42,787 nucleotides of DNA from a virus, in IMG/VR virus record IMGVR_UViG_3300036944_000092, positions 1 through 42,787 of that record. One strand, 5' to 3'. Made by a program: the position numbers and the translations under genes. Within the stretch, counting starts at the first letter, position 1, and every line of letters starts with the position of its first letter. Shown piece by piece: positions 5,071 to 13,605 of this stretch. Below the pieces are notes generated by a model. It worked only from the letters and a program-made list of their open reading frames with translations, ran no database searches and had not been told where the DNA came from.

Positions 5071-5552
5071 AGTGCGTACTCCTTGGCGCGGCGGTTCTCC
5101 AGGCCCTTGACAGGCTTGCCACCGACCGTGGCCTTGAAGCCCTTGGCTACGCCGAGCTTACCCTTCCACGGGGCGCGGATGGCTTCGCAGGCACCTCGCC
5201 AGTCACCAACCGATAAAGGTCGGGTGAACAGCGGATGCCGCCAGCCCTTGACGCCCACGTTGTAGGCCACGGACAGCATGCTCGCCTTGACGCTCTCAGG
5301 CGCATCAGACGGCACGTCATCCTTGATACCATCCCAGTGGCGCTGGGTCGCAGCCAACAGGCTGGCCTCGCATTCCTGGGCGGTGTAGCGGGACTTCGGC
5401 ACGCCGAGGGTCTCGCCATAACACCACGTCTTCACGCCACCGATGTCATCATAGGGATGCAGCACGGGGGCTTCCACAGGGCCGAGGAACAGGGCAGCCG
5501 TCAAGACCACCCCACCACCGCCCAGTCCGATCAATCGGTCACGGAGGGACAT
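5052..5552 (-). CDS. SAR endolysin, T4-lysozyme type, 166 aa
   Basis: A muramidase that cleaves the peptidoglycan glycan backbone. The N-terminus has a weakly hydrophobic Gly-rich segment (LIGLGGGGVVLTAALFLGP), typical of a signal-arrest-release anchor that holds the enzyme inactive in the inner membrane until depolarised. It is followed by the triad E-x8-D-x5-T in VEAPVLHPYDD and GGVKT. A Cys (WCYGET) near the active site and others downstream could support disulfide-controlled activation. The related phiKMV endolysin is also of SAR type. Its start overlaps the holin 3' end. Confidence 0.9.
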   Translation of the reverse strand: MSLRDRLIGLGGGGVVLTAALFLGPVEAPVLHPYDDIGGVKTWCYGETLGVPKSRYTAQECEASLLAATQRHWDGIKDDVPSDAPESVKASMLSVAYNVGVKGWRHPLFTRPLSVGDWRGACEAIRAPWKGKLGVAKGFKATVGGKPVKGLENRRAKEYALCVRDL

Positions 5553-5749
5553 ACAGCAGACTCCTTGAGCTTCGCCGCTCGTCTGTCTTTCAATTCCAGC
5601 AACACCTTTACCAGCTGGGCGAACACCAACAGGCCAGTCAAGACTGCCACGGTGTTCTGCACGGTGATGCCTGCCAGGGTTGCGCCGAGGTAACCTGCGG
5701 CTGGTGCCGAGGCTGCGGCGCGGTCAAGCACGACTTCCTTGATGGACAT
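5531..5749 (-). CDS. Holin, 72 aa
   Basis: A small membrane protein between large terminase and endolysin. The start at ATG 5749 (MSIKEVVLDRAAASAP) has GAGGA upstream and almost touches the terminase stop at 5751. A central hydrophobic region (residues about 18-47) can form one long or two short membrane helices. The charged C-terminus (LKDRRAAKLKESAV) would stay in the cytoplasm. It would set lysis timing and depolarise the membrane, releasing the SAR endolysin. The call rests on size, topology and position. Confidence 0.85.
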   Translation of the reverse strand: MSIKEVVLDRAAASAPAAGYLGATLAGITVQNTVAVLTGLLVFAQLVKVLLELKDRRAAKLKESAVCPSVTD

Positions 5750-5750
5750 A

Positions 5751-7541
5751 CTACATTCCTCTCCGTCGCATGGCGCGGTGACTCCGGCCAGAGCGATCCT
5801 TCTGTGCAGGTTTCCGATCTGCGTTCTGCATCGGATTGTTGATGAAGTCCTTGGCCTCAGCCTCGGTACGTTTCTTCTCAGCAGTGTCTTCGTCAAGGAC
5901 GAGGAACCCAACCAACTCACGCGCCAGCATCTCCACAGCGTCAAGTCGGTCATCCTTTGCAAGCGAGCCCTTGTCGGTGGTGATGTTGTGCATCTGGTGG
6001 AAGAACGAGCGAATCATTCGCTTGTCCTGCGGGTACTGCTTGAGATGCTCCAAGTCCATGTCTAGCGCAGTCTTGTGGACCACGAGGCGGTGACGTTGGA
6101 TGATGGGACGGAGGGTGTCGATGATCCGCTTCTCTTTCTGACCAGAAGACCAACGCTCGTCAATGCCGCAGCCTTGGACACGCTTCTTGCCAGTGTTCGG
6201 ATCAATCGAGTTGAAGTAGTTCGTCAGGAGCTTGGTGACAGCACCAGCACCCATGTTCTTCTCGACCAGCACGTTGCGCACGCCGAAGCGCGGGATCAGT
6301 GCAGCCAGCTTCTCCATGTTGTCGTCCGACAAGCCACCCTTGAATCCGCCGACGGCGATCAGGTGCATGTACGGGCCGATGATACCACCGATAGCGAAGG
6401 CTAGCTCATCACCACCCTCAGACGCAGGGTCGACGGTCATGATGATGTTGGTCAGCGGCTGGTACGCCTGGGCAATGAATGCCGGCAGGTACATCTCAGC
6501 GCGCTCGACGGGGAACCCTTCCGGGGTCGTCATCTGGTACTGCTTGGCACCAGCCCACGACATGCGCTCAGGCACGTTGTCGAACTGGAAGTCACCGAAG
6601 ATCAGGTCGCGCAGCTTCAGCTGTTGACGCATTGCATCGGACAGCGAGGTGTCGAGCATGTACTGGAGCTGGAAGCCTTCTGGGCCTTGGTCCATCTCCT
6701 TCTTGCACAGGTCCTGCTCAGTGTACCGACCGAGGTCAGTGCTTAGGCCACGGGTGCCATCGAGCCCGCCGCCAGAACGGCAGCGATCACCCAGCAGAGC
6801 CATCCGCTCAATAATAGCAGGCGCGAGGTGTTCCCCGTAGCGCTCCTGCTCATCGAGAGTAGGGAATCGCCCAGGCCAAATACGCACAGTGTAACCACGA
6901 CGAGGCAGAGCATTGTAGATGGATTCCTTGGTCTGCGGCGTGCCCAGGTACAGGATTTTGCCGTGGGTGCAGATGGACGAGAACTCTTGAGAGAGCTTCG
7001 CGGTCATGTCCCGTTGTGTCTGGGTCAAGCCGTTCTTGGTCGTCTCAATGTCGTCCGGGATCAGCAGGTCCGCACGGTAACCCTGGAGGGAACCGGTCAG
7101 GCCGATGCAGTTGACAGATGCGGACTTCTCCACACCCTTCAGCGACCAGTGTACATCGAACTCCAAGTCGGAGGTCAAGTCACCAGCGTAGCGGTCAGGG
7201 CGCAGATAGTCGAGCAAGTCCCACTGCATGATGGTACGCTTCATCAGCTTACCGTTCTCTTTGGCCTTATCCTCGGCACCCGACACCAGCATTACGCGGT
7301 GGCGCGGGTCCTGAATCAATTGCCAGATACCGAGCCCACACGCAAGCGTGGACTTGGCCTCACCCCGTTGTGCTTGGACCATGGAGCTATCGGGACAGTC
7401 CTGCATGAAGTCGGCCATATCGGCCTGCATCCACGTCAGCTTGAACCCGAGGAACTCCATCCAGTCTTCCGCGAAGTCACGGAAGCGCGGGTACATGTCC
7501 CGCACAATAACGGCCTTCTCGAAACGTTCGCGGATTTCCAT
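5751..7541 (-). CDS. Large terminase subunit, 596 aa
   Basis: The DNA packaging motor and nuclease. The N-terminal ATPase has a Walker A-like loop (QAQRGEAKSTL, about residues 56-66) and a Walker B (LLIPDDIE, about 160-167). The C-terminal RNase H-like nuclease shows its acidic residues in MTVDPASEG, NVLVEKNMG and DRLDAVEML. Length agrees with the T7 gp19 family. The ATG overlaps the small terminase stop (TAATG). Position before the lysis cassette is as in phiKMV. T7-type terminases cut concatemers to leave direct terminal repeats. Confidence 0.95.
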   Translation of the reverse strand: MEIRERFEKAVIVRDMYPRFRDFAEDWMEFLGFKLTWMQADMADFMQDCPDSSMVQAQRGEAKSTLACGLGIWQLIQDPRHRVMLVSGAEDKAKENGKLMKRTIMQWDLLDYLRPDRYAGDLTSDLEFDVHWSLKGVEKSASVNCIGLTGSLQGYRADLLIPDDIETTKNGLTQTQRDMTAKLSQEFSSICTHGKILYLGTPQTKESIYNALPRRGYTVRIWPGRFPTLDEQERYGEHLAPAIIERMALLGDRCRSGGGLDGTRGLSTDLGRYTEQDLCKKEMDQGPEGFQLQYMLDTSLSDAMRQQLKLRDLIFGDFQFDNVPERMSWAGAKQYQMTTPEGFPVERAEMYLPAFIAQAYQPLTNIIMTVDPASEGGDELAFAIGGIIGPYMHLIAVGGFKGGLSDDNMEKLAALIPRFGVRNVLVEKNMGAGAVTKLLTNYFNSIDPNTGKKRVQGCGIDERWSSGQKEKRIIDTLRPIIQRHRLVVHKTALDMDLEHLKQYPQDKRMIRSFFHQMHNITTDKGSLAKDDRLDAVEMLARELVGFLVLDEDTAEKKRTEAEAKDFINNPMQNADRKPAQKDRSGRSHRAMRRRGM

Positions 7542-7831
7542 TAATTCAGTCCGTATTCGCCAATGAGGTCTTCAGCACTGAGGCCAGCGGCCTGTGCTGC
7601 TTTGGATTGACGGGCCTTGGAGCCAGCCAGGAACTCTGCCTTAAGCGCTTCCAGATCGGAACGGTCAGCAGGGTCACAAGTGATGTTGTTGTCTTTGAGG
7701 AACTTGGACATTGCCGCCTTGTCAGCAGCTGGCATAGGGATATCGTTCTCCCTGTACCACATGCCCTCGATCATGAATTGCTCAGCCAGGAACTCGTGGA
7801 GTTCGCCCAGCTTCGACTCCTTCGCTGCCAT
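7541..7831 (-). CDS. Small terminase subunit (DNA maturase A), 96 aa
   Basis: The start is ATG 7831 (MAAKESKLGELHEFL), with AGGAGG seven bases upstream; the longer frame to 7981 has an unnatural N-terminus. The sequence is helical and acidic, ending SAEDLIGEYGLN, with size and position right for a T7 gp18-like terminase small subunit that recognises the concatemer and regulates the large subunit. It overlaps the preceding small gene by 50 bases and is coupled to the large subunit. Confidence 0.88.
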   Translation of the reverse strand: MAAKESKLGELHEFLAEQFMIEGMWYRENDIPMPAADKAAMSKFLKDNNITCDPADRSDLEALKAEFLAGSKARQSKAAQAAGLSAEDLIGEYGLN

Positions 7832-8000
7832 TGGTATCCTCCTTTGGCGGTAGTGCGACCAAGATACCTTGGCGCAGTTGAAATAGCTCACCCGGAGGGA
7901 GAGGCCCATAATATGGGCGCCACCCCTCACGGAGCATGTCCGGTGATGCCACTTGCCCGGCGAGCTGGACGCGCTCGCCAAGGTCGCGGATGTAGATCAC
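7782..8000 (-). CDS. Hypothetical protein between fibre and terminase, 72 aa
   Basis: I place the start at GTG 8000, which overlaps the fibre's TGA (GTGA) like other junctions here; an ATG at 8015 lies inside the fibre gene and has no SD. The product, beginning with the GTG codon and IYIRDLGERVQLAG, has a Pro/Gly-rich middle (WRPYYGPLPPGELFQL) and a polar C-terminus. It contains no membrane helix. The 50-base overlap with small terminase is longer than usual here, which lowers confidence. Function unknown; a tail or fibre accessory role is possible from position only. Confidence 0.6.
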   Translation of the reverse strand: MIYIRDLGERVQLAGQVASPDMLREGWRPYYGPLPPGELFQLRQGILVALPPKEDTNGSEGVEAGRTPRVPG

Positions 8001-10555
8001 GTGCGTTGGCGCCATGGGGGTACGATGGTGATTGGGACTGCTTCCGTGGACGAGGTGTTGTTGGTGATCTGCTGCTGTCCGTTGTGACCCGTTACGTACA
8101 CGTAACCCCGCTCAGTGAACAGTACGGAGGTACTGCCACCAGTCTCAGCTGTCGCGCCAACGAGGTTCGCAAGTTTAAGGGCCACCAGCGGCTTACCGTC
8201 CGCGTCTAGCAGATGGTAAAGCGTGCGTCGTGGCGAGATACTACCGACGTTATCACCGACCGAACCTTCCCCGAAGCCGTTGGTGCCCCAGCTCATGATA
8301 GTCCCGTCCACTAGCTGAGCGAACAACGGTAGCCTGTAGGACCACACGTTACGGTCACACCCATTGGTCAACAGCGCACGCACCGGACCGGGGAAGCCCG
8401 TCACGCGGATAGGCGAAACTTCATTACCCGCCGCCCGACCCGTGCCGGTGTTACCGCTACCGCCGTACCCCCAGGTGTACACATTCTGGTCCGCACACAG
8501 GACGTGAATTGTCCCTACGCCGCCGCCACTAACCATCCAGCTCTGAGGTGGACTTGGGAGGGGCACGTTGTAGGGCACACCCACACTGGTGGTTGTACCG
8601 TTACCGATGGAACCGAAGCTGTTGTTACCACATGTACGAACACCTACGCCCTTGTACAGCACCGCCATATAGCTTTGGCTGTACGTCGCTGAGTCGGTGT
8701 ACCCGAAGCCACCACCAATTTCTGTGATCTGTGCAATGGCGGACGCGCCACCCCAGGCCGCAGTGGCCTCGGTCCAAGTATTGATTGTGGCACCACCGAC
8801 ACCTAATTGACCATGACCATTGTAGCCAGTCACAAACATACGGTTGTCGGTAGTCAGGATCACAGCAGCGCCGTAACCGTTACCCAGGTTGTACACTGTC
8901 TTAACTGGGCCACGTACAGTGGCGTCCCACGTAACCGTCCAGGTCGAACGGTTAGTTGCATCGCCCAGGCCCAGTTGACCGTTGCCGTTGTAACCGACAG
9001 CCAGGATATTGCCGGAGACCTTGTCCTTGACCATCAGCTTATTGTAGGCAGCATCGAACCCCATATTGGACGGACTGGTATACACCGCCTCGACGTTGGC
9101 CCTCGACAACGTAGCCACGCCCTGCTGGGTCGTGTGCCCCAGCCCGAGCTGCCCGAAAGCGTTGTGGCCCCAAACGTACAGGTTGGAGTTGGCGCAAAGC
9201 GCCCAACCGGAGTAGCCGAAGATACCGAAGTCCACGATAGGGGAGATGTCCGGGATGGGTACACGACGGAAACGTTCAACCCCGAAGTAGCCCGAAGAAC
9301 CATTCGGCCCGAGGCCACCGCCGCCGTTGTTGTAAACGGAGTTGTTACTGATCGCACTCCACAGCTGACCCTCCACTAGAACTACGACGCAGGAGTGCCC
9401 GCTCTGGATCTTTGATGGGACGCGTGGGGTGTTCGCCTGGAGTAGACCGGCGATATCCACCTCGTTCGTCTCCACCCGTGGGGTGAGTAGATCGACCGCA
9501 TCTGTCACGGCATCCGCGATTACCGCCACCTGCTCGATGCGAGTGGCGTTGGTGTCAGATGCGTCCTTGGCCTCGTTGGCGGTGACTACGGCAGCATCTG
9601 CTTTCGTCTCTGCCCGACCAGCTGTAGTGTTGGCTGTGTTGGCTGTGTCCAGCGCAGTCTGTGCCTTGCCGTCAATGGCCTCGGCGGTTGCCTTGGCATC
9701 ATCAGCTGTGACAACCGCAGCGGCAGCGTCGTCCAGGGCGGTTTGCGCCTTACCGTCAATCGCGTTAGCGGTTGCGAGGGCTTCAGCCGACTCTTCGCGG
9801 GCAGTCACAGAGTTCGACAGGGCCTGGGTGGCCTTGGCGTCAATACCCTGTGCAATGATCAGCGCGTTATCCGCAGTGACCACAGCATTGCCCGCAGCGA
9901 GGAACGCGGCGTCCGCAGTGTCAGCGATGGCCTCGGCAGTTACCTTGGCGTCGTTCGCTGTCACTACAGCAGCCTCTGCCTTCTCCACTGCGTCATCAGC
10001 TTTACCATCAGCAGCAGCAGCCTGCGCCTTCGCCTCGTTGGCAGTGACAACCGCCTGATCGGCGTTCGCATCTGCTTCGTTGGCGGTGACGACCGCAGCG
10101 TTCGCCGTAACAACGGCTTGGTCCGCAGTGCTGATTGCAGTCTGGGAGTTGACCAGGGCCTGGTCCGCGACCAGGGTGGCAGCATCCGCCGTGGCGATTG
10201 CTTCCTGGGCGTCAGCCGCAGCAGTGTTCGACGTGTCGATACCTTCCTGCACCACGTACAGCATCTGGCGGTTGTTCTCGTCCACGTAACGTGGGAGGAA
10301 CGGTACACCAGCGGCGAAGACGTGCAGCGGAACATAGGCCAGGGTCGAGCGGTAGATGCGGACCCGTGTACCCAGTGCGGGCGCAGGTAGGACCTGCACC
10401 GAGTGGGTGTTGCCCGCCAGCCAAGTGTAGGCGACGTTTACACCGTCGACCGACACGAAGATTTCAGATTGCTTCTGGTACGGGAAGTCGAAGTCGAGGA
10501 TGGACGTAACGCCATCCCCATCGAATTCCACGTCCACATTAGGGACCTGGGCCAT
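7997..10555 (-). CDS. Tail fibre with coiled-coil shaft and RCC1-like propeller, 852 aa
   Basis: The receptor-binding protein. Residues 1-110 resemble the T7-type virion attachment domain (FDFPYQKQSEIFVSVDGV). Residues about 110-350 are an Ala-rich shaft with many AVVTAN-, ADQA- and DGKA-type repeats, probably a trimeric coiled coil. From about 385 to the end come seven RCC1-like repeats, each with a GxNxxGQLG-type core (LYVWGHNAFGQLGLG, LAVGYNGNGQLGLG, MFVTGYNGHGQLGVG and four more diverged), enough for one seven-bladed beta propeller. I see no tail-spike hydrolase motif. The start overlaps the preceding stop as TAATG. Confidence 0.92.
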   Translation of the reverse strand: MAQVPNVDVEFDGDGVTSILDFDFPYQKQSEIFVSVDGVNVAYTWLAGNTHSVQVLPAPALGTRVRIYRSTLAYVPLHVFAAGVPFLPRYVDENNRQMLYVVQEGIDTSNTAAADAQEAIATADAATLVADQALVNSQTAISTADQAVVTANAAVVTANEADANADQAVVTANEAKAQAAAADGKADDAVEKAEAAVVTANDAKVTAEAIADTADAAFLAAGNAVVTADNALIIAQGIDAKATQALSNSVTAREESAEALATANAIDGKAQTALDDAAAAVVTADDAKATAEAIDGKAQTALDTANTANTTAGRAETKADAAVVTANEAKDASDTNATRIEQVAVIADAVTDAVDLLTPRVETNEVDIAGLLQANTPRVPSKIQSGHSCVVVLVEGQLWSAISNNSVYNNGGGGLGPNGSSGYFGVERFRRVPIPDISPIVDFGIFGYSGWALCANSNLYVWGHNAFGQLGLGHTTQQGVATLSRANVEAVYTSPSNMGFDAAYNKLMVKDKVSGNILAVGYNGNGQLGLGDATNRSTWTVTWDATVRGPVKTVYNLGNGYGAAVILTTDNRMFVTGYNGHGQLGVGGATINTWTEATAAWGGASAIAQITEIGGGFGYTDSATYSQSYMAVLYKGVGVRTCGNNSFGSIGNGTTTSVGVPYNVPLPSPPQSWMVSGGGVGTIHVLCADQNVYTWGYGGSGNTGTGRAAGNEVSPIRVTGFPGPVRALLTNGCDRNVWSYRLPLFAQLVDGTIMSWGTNGFGEGSVGDNVGSISPRRTLYHLLDADGKPLVALKLANLVGATAETGGSTSVLFTERGYVYVTGHNGQQQITNNTSSTEAVPITIVPPWRQRT
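9500..10230 (-). repeat. Tandem Ala/Val/Thr repeats in the fibre shaft gene
   Basis: The coding DNA is internally repetitive, with recurring stretches such as TCGTTGGCGGTGAC on the plus strand, encoding the AVVTAN and AEAIDGKAQTAL units of the shaft. Two longer near-identical units lie at about 9650-9770 (IDGKAQTALD twice). The low complexity also leaves long open frames on the opposite strand. Repeat number could change by recombination and alter fibre length. Confidence 0.75.
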
Positions 10556-13500
10556 TACTTATCCTTGAGTGCTTCCAATGCCATGGCGGTGCCGGGCATT
10601 ACGTTGAGGAACGGCACGACCATGGTAGCGGCCTTGCCAATATCTGCTGCACCTTCTCGGCCCTGGTAGTCGCCGGAGGGGTCACGGGAAATCCCGGCGA
10701 CCTTAGCGATGCCACCAGTGGCACGAGGCAGTGCATCGAAGACGCCTGTGAGCGGAGTGGACAAGCCACCCCGGCCACCAGTCAAGCCCAGGATACCGGC
10801 AGCATCCCCGACGAAGCCGAGGGCAGCAGTGTAACCGACAGCGGACTTAGCCATCTTCTTCACGCCCTTCTCGGACAGATCGAGCTGGCCTTTACGGGCT
10901 TCGTTCACCGAGACCATAAGGAAGGTCATCGGGTACTGGAAGGCCATGAGGCTGGCTAATCCTTTCGGGCCATCGGCGTTCAGTGTACCACGCAGCAACT
11001 TGTTGTTGGCGAAGGACACGAACGAACGGAACTGGCCTAAGACCTGTCCAACCTGGGAACGGGAGAAGCTGGCACCTTGACCGGCACGTCCATAAAGGAT
11101 CGCATCGTCCATCATACGCAGCGCGGCATTCATGACACCGTCAATATCTTCCTGTGCCCAACGGGACCAGTTGAATTCACGAGCATTCTTACCGGAGTAT
11201 GTGACATTAGATTTGATCGCTCGTTCGGCAGCCGCCCAGTCCAGATCGGGAGCATACTTGCGAATCTCAGCCAGTACCTTGGTGTCGCCCTGCGCAGCCC
11301 GAGCGAACTTGTTCAGCACCAGATTGGCGTTCATGCGGGACTGGTGGGAGTGGATGAACTTCATCCCGTTGAGGTAAGGTACGGCCTGCTTCCCGGCGTG
11401 CAGGATGCGGTCGACCATGGTGTCGCTCGACTCCAAGAAGGCGTCGTGCTGGCGCTTCCACGGACGCAGACGCACGTCCCTGGCGAGGTCCAGGCCCAGC
11501 ACGGTGTGTAGCTCGTCAGCCAAGTCCGGGTTGGTTCGGGCCGATTGCAGCACATTGCGGATACCTGGGAACCGGCGCATGAACTCCTTGCCGGTCTCCA
11601 CCACACCGTGGCGCTGGGCCATGGTGGCGTACTCGGCAACCTGCCACAACCCGGAGGCCGAGAGCATGGTCGCATCTGCCACACTCTTCACCCGCTGGGC
11701 ATTGGCCCCGAGGATGTTGGCGTCCGGGCGGTGGCCGGTGAAGTCGCCCAGCAGGCCGTCCAGCTGTTGCATCAGGTCGGCTTGCTCTGCCTGGGGCAGC
11801 TTGCTGATCGAGCCCAGATAGGACCGCTTGAAGGCTTCCAGCCCAGCGTCGTCAGAGGCAATGCCTGCCTTGGACAGCGCAGAACGCCCACTCAGCGACG
11901 TGCCGTAGTTCTCCATAATACGGTCCAAGTCGCGGTCGATCAGGTCAGCAACCCGGTACACGGTGCCGTCCTTGGCCTTGACGGAGGCTGACATGTCCAG
12001 GGTCAGACGGTGCTTGCCGTACTTGCTGGTGCCCTGGTCAGACGCCTTCTGTTCGATCTTGCCCATGATGGACTCGATGCGACCAGCGCTCACCTTGGCG
12101 GCTTCCAGCGATTCCCGGAGGAACGTAGTGTCTGCCTTGCCCAGTGCGCCCATGAAGTCGGAGCGCATGCCAGAGGCTTTGTCGTGGACCCGTTGGACCA
12201 GGGCGCCTGCAATCGCATCGGCCTCGTCCTTGTCCACACCCTTGATACCGCGCTCCACTGACTCGGCCAGCAGCTTACGTACAATGCCCTTCTCGCTGCG
12301 CTCTGCCGCCTGGAACAGTGTGTCGTTCCAGCTCCGGTGGAAGTAGCCAGGGCGGGCCGTGAAGTCCTCAAACCCACGCACACCAGCATCCCGTGCCATC
12401 TCACCGAGACGACCGTGGAAGGCGTCGGACTGGTCGGCCAGTCGAGCGATCACTGGGTCAGCGTTAGGGTCAGGCATGACGTGACCGAAGCGGGACCACA
12501 TGTCGTCGCGGCGCAGTAGCTCGTCAGTGACCCGGCTGTTCAGTGCGTCCTTGGCGTCGGCGTAGCGCCCGCTCACATCGAGCTTGCGTTGCGCCCAGTT
12601 GAACGACTTGGACAGCTCTTGCTCCAGGGTGTCGTCGTAGGTCTTGATCAGACCGTCGGCTTCGTTGGAGTACATCCGTTGAAACGAGGCAGCGTTGTTG
12701 TTGGTCAGGAGACCACTACGCCGCACGGGGTCATCCACCAGCGTTCGCAGCACGTCGGCAGCTTCTGGTGTTGCAGCGAGCTTGTCAGTCTCGGACACGA
12801 AGGCGTTGACACTGCGTCGCACTCCAGAGGCAGTTCCAGCTGCACCGGTCCCAGGAAGTCCACCAGGGAGGGGAACACGTACACCGCCTGCAAAGAGGGC
12901 ATTGGCACCGCCGACCAAGCTGGCGTTGAGTAGGTATTCAAATGCTTGAGTCTCCTTGCCCGAGACATCCGCCGCATACGTATATGCCGTGGCCCCAGTG
13001 GCGCCGAGGGCACCAGCGCCAAGACGGCCAAGAGACAACGCTTTGCTAGCCCCGAAGGTTGCGATGTCAGTGATGAGCATGGCAGGGTCGAGGACCCCGC
13101 TGGCGACAGCGTAGGCGCCGTGCTTGCTGAGGATTTCTTGGTTGGTTTTGTGCTGGGCCATGCGTTGCGCTTGTTCAAGCTGATTCTCTTCAGTACCGGC
13201 CCGGCCCAGCACTTCCAAGTGCTTCTCGGTTGGCTCAATACCAAGCTGATTAAGTAGGTCCAGTGCATGGCGTTTGCCATCGAAGCTCGGATCGAAGTCA
13301 TTGAACTGCTCGCTATAGCTCCGGTCCAACGCTTCCACGATGTACCCGGTGTAGGTTTCCTGCGCAGCTGCCACGACTTTATCCGTGGTGGTCAGCGCAT
13401 CGTCTTTCTCTTGGGCCACGAGTGGAGCGGCTGCCGTAGCAACCGCCTTCTCTTCAGCGGCAGCCCCGAGGGGACCGCCTGTGACCATGGTGTTGTCCCC

Positions 13501-13596
13501 TGACAACCCGGAGGGAGAGGCAGGGTTCAATGCTGTTTGCAGCTCGTCCATTGGGACTACTGTCTTGGGCTTCAAAGAGCCTTTACTACCTGCCAT
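10555..13596 (-). CDS. Internal virion protein D, 1013 aa
   Basis: The largest gene, in the position of T7 gene 16 and of phiKMV's big internal core protein. AGGAGA precedes the ATG at 13596. The protein is mostly helical and Ala/Asp-rich, with a hydrophobic stretch near residues 165-220 (AMLITDIATFGASKALSL onward). Such proteins leave the capsid first and form the channel that carries DNA across the envelope. I see no lysozyme motif, which is instead on the preceding protein. A near-complete copy of the phage promoter core lies inside the gene at 11191-11207. Confidence 0.87.
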   Translation of the reverse strand: MAGSKGSLKPKTVVPMDELQTALNPASPSGLSGDNTMVTGGPLGAAAEEKAVATAAAPLVAQEKDDALTTTDKVVAAAQETYTGYIVEALDRSYSEQFNDFDPSFDGKRHALDLLNQLGIEPTEKHLEVLGRAGTEENQLEQAQRMAQHKTNQEILSKHGAYAVASGVLDPAMLITDIATFGASKALSLGRLGAGALGATGATAYTYAADVSGKETQAFEYLLNASLVGGANALFAGGVRVPLPGGLPGTGAAGTASGVRRSVNAFVSETDKLAATPEAADVLRTLVDDPVRRSGLLTNNNAASFQRMYSNEADGLIKTYDDTLEQELSKSFNWAQRKLDVSGRYADAKDALNSRVTDELLRRDDMWSRFGHVMPDPNADPVIARLADQSDAFHGRLGEMARDAGVRGFEDFTARPGYFHRSWNDTLFQAAERSEKGIVRKLLAESVERGIKGVDKDEADAIAGALVQRVHDKASGMRSDFMGALGKADTTFLRESLEAAKVSAGRIESIMGKIEQKASDQGTSKYGKHRLTLDMSASVKAKDGTVYRVADLIDRDLDRIMENYGTSLSGRSALSKAGIASDDAGLEAFKRSYLGSISKLPQAEQADLMQQLDGLLGDFTGHRPDANILGANAQRVKSVADATMLSASGLWQVAEYATMAQRHGVVETGKEFMRRFPGIRNVLQSARTNPDLADELHTVLGLDLARDVRLRPWKRQHDAFLESSDTMVDRILHAGKQAVPYLNGMKFIHSHQSRMNANLVLNKFARAAQGDTKVLAEIRKYAPDLDWAAAERAIKSNVTYSGKNAREFNWSRWAQEDIDGVMNAALRMMDDAILYGRAGQGASFSRSQVGQVLGQFRSFVSFANNKLLRGTLNADGPKGLASLMAFQYPMTFLMVSVNEARKGQLDLSEKGVKKMAKSAVGYTAALGFVGDAAGILGLTGGRGGLSTPLTGVFDALPRATGGIAKVAGISRDPSGDYQGREGAADIGKAATMVVPFLNVMPGTAMALEALKDK
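11191..11207 (-). promoter_or_regulatory. Partial phage promoter core inside the internal virion protein gene
   Basis: On the minus strand AATGTCACATACTCCGG matches the 3.3-kb promoter over 17 bases, but the initiation region reads TAAGAATG instead of AGAGAAG. It sits in the codons for NVTYSGKN. A match this long is very unlikely by chance in this genome. It may be a weak promoter for the distal tail and lysis genes or a decayed copy. Confidence 0.45.
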
Positions 13597-13605
13597 GATA
13601 TTCTC

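Noticed and set aside
9429-10058. Plus-strand frames of about 200 codons opposite the fibre shaft
   Set aside because: They are Ser/Ala/Val repeats mirrored from the tandem repeats of the fibre gene.
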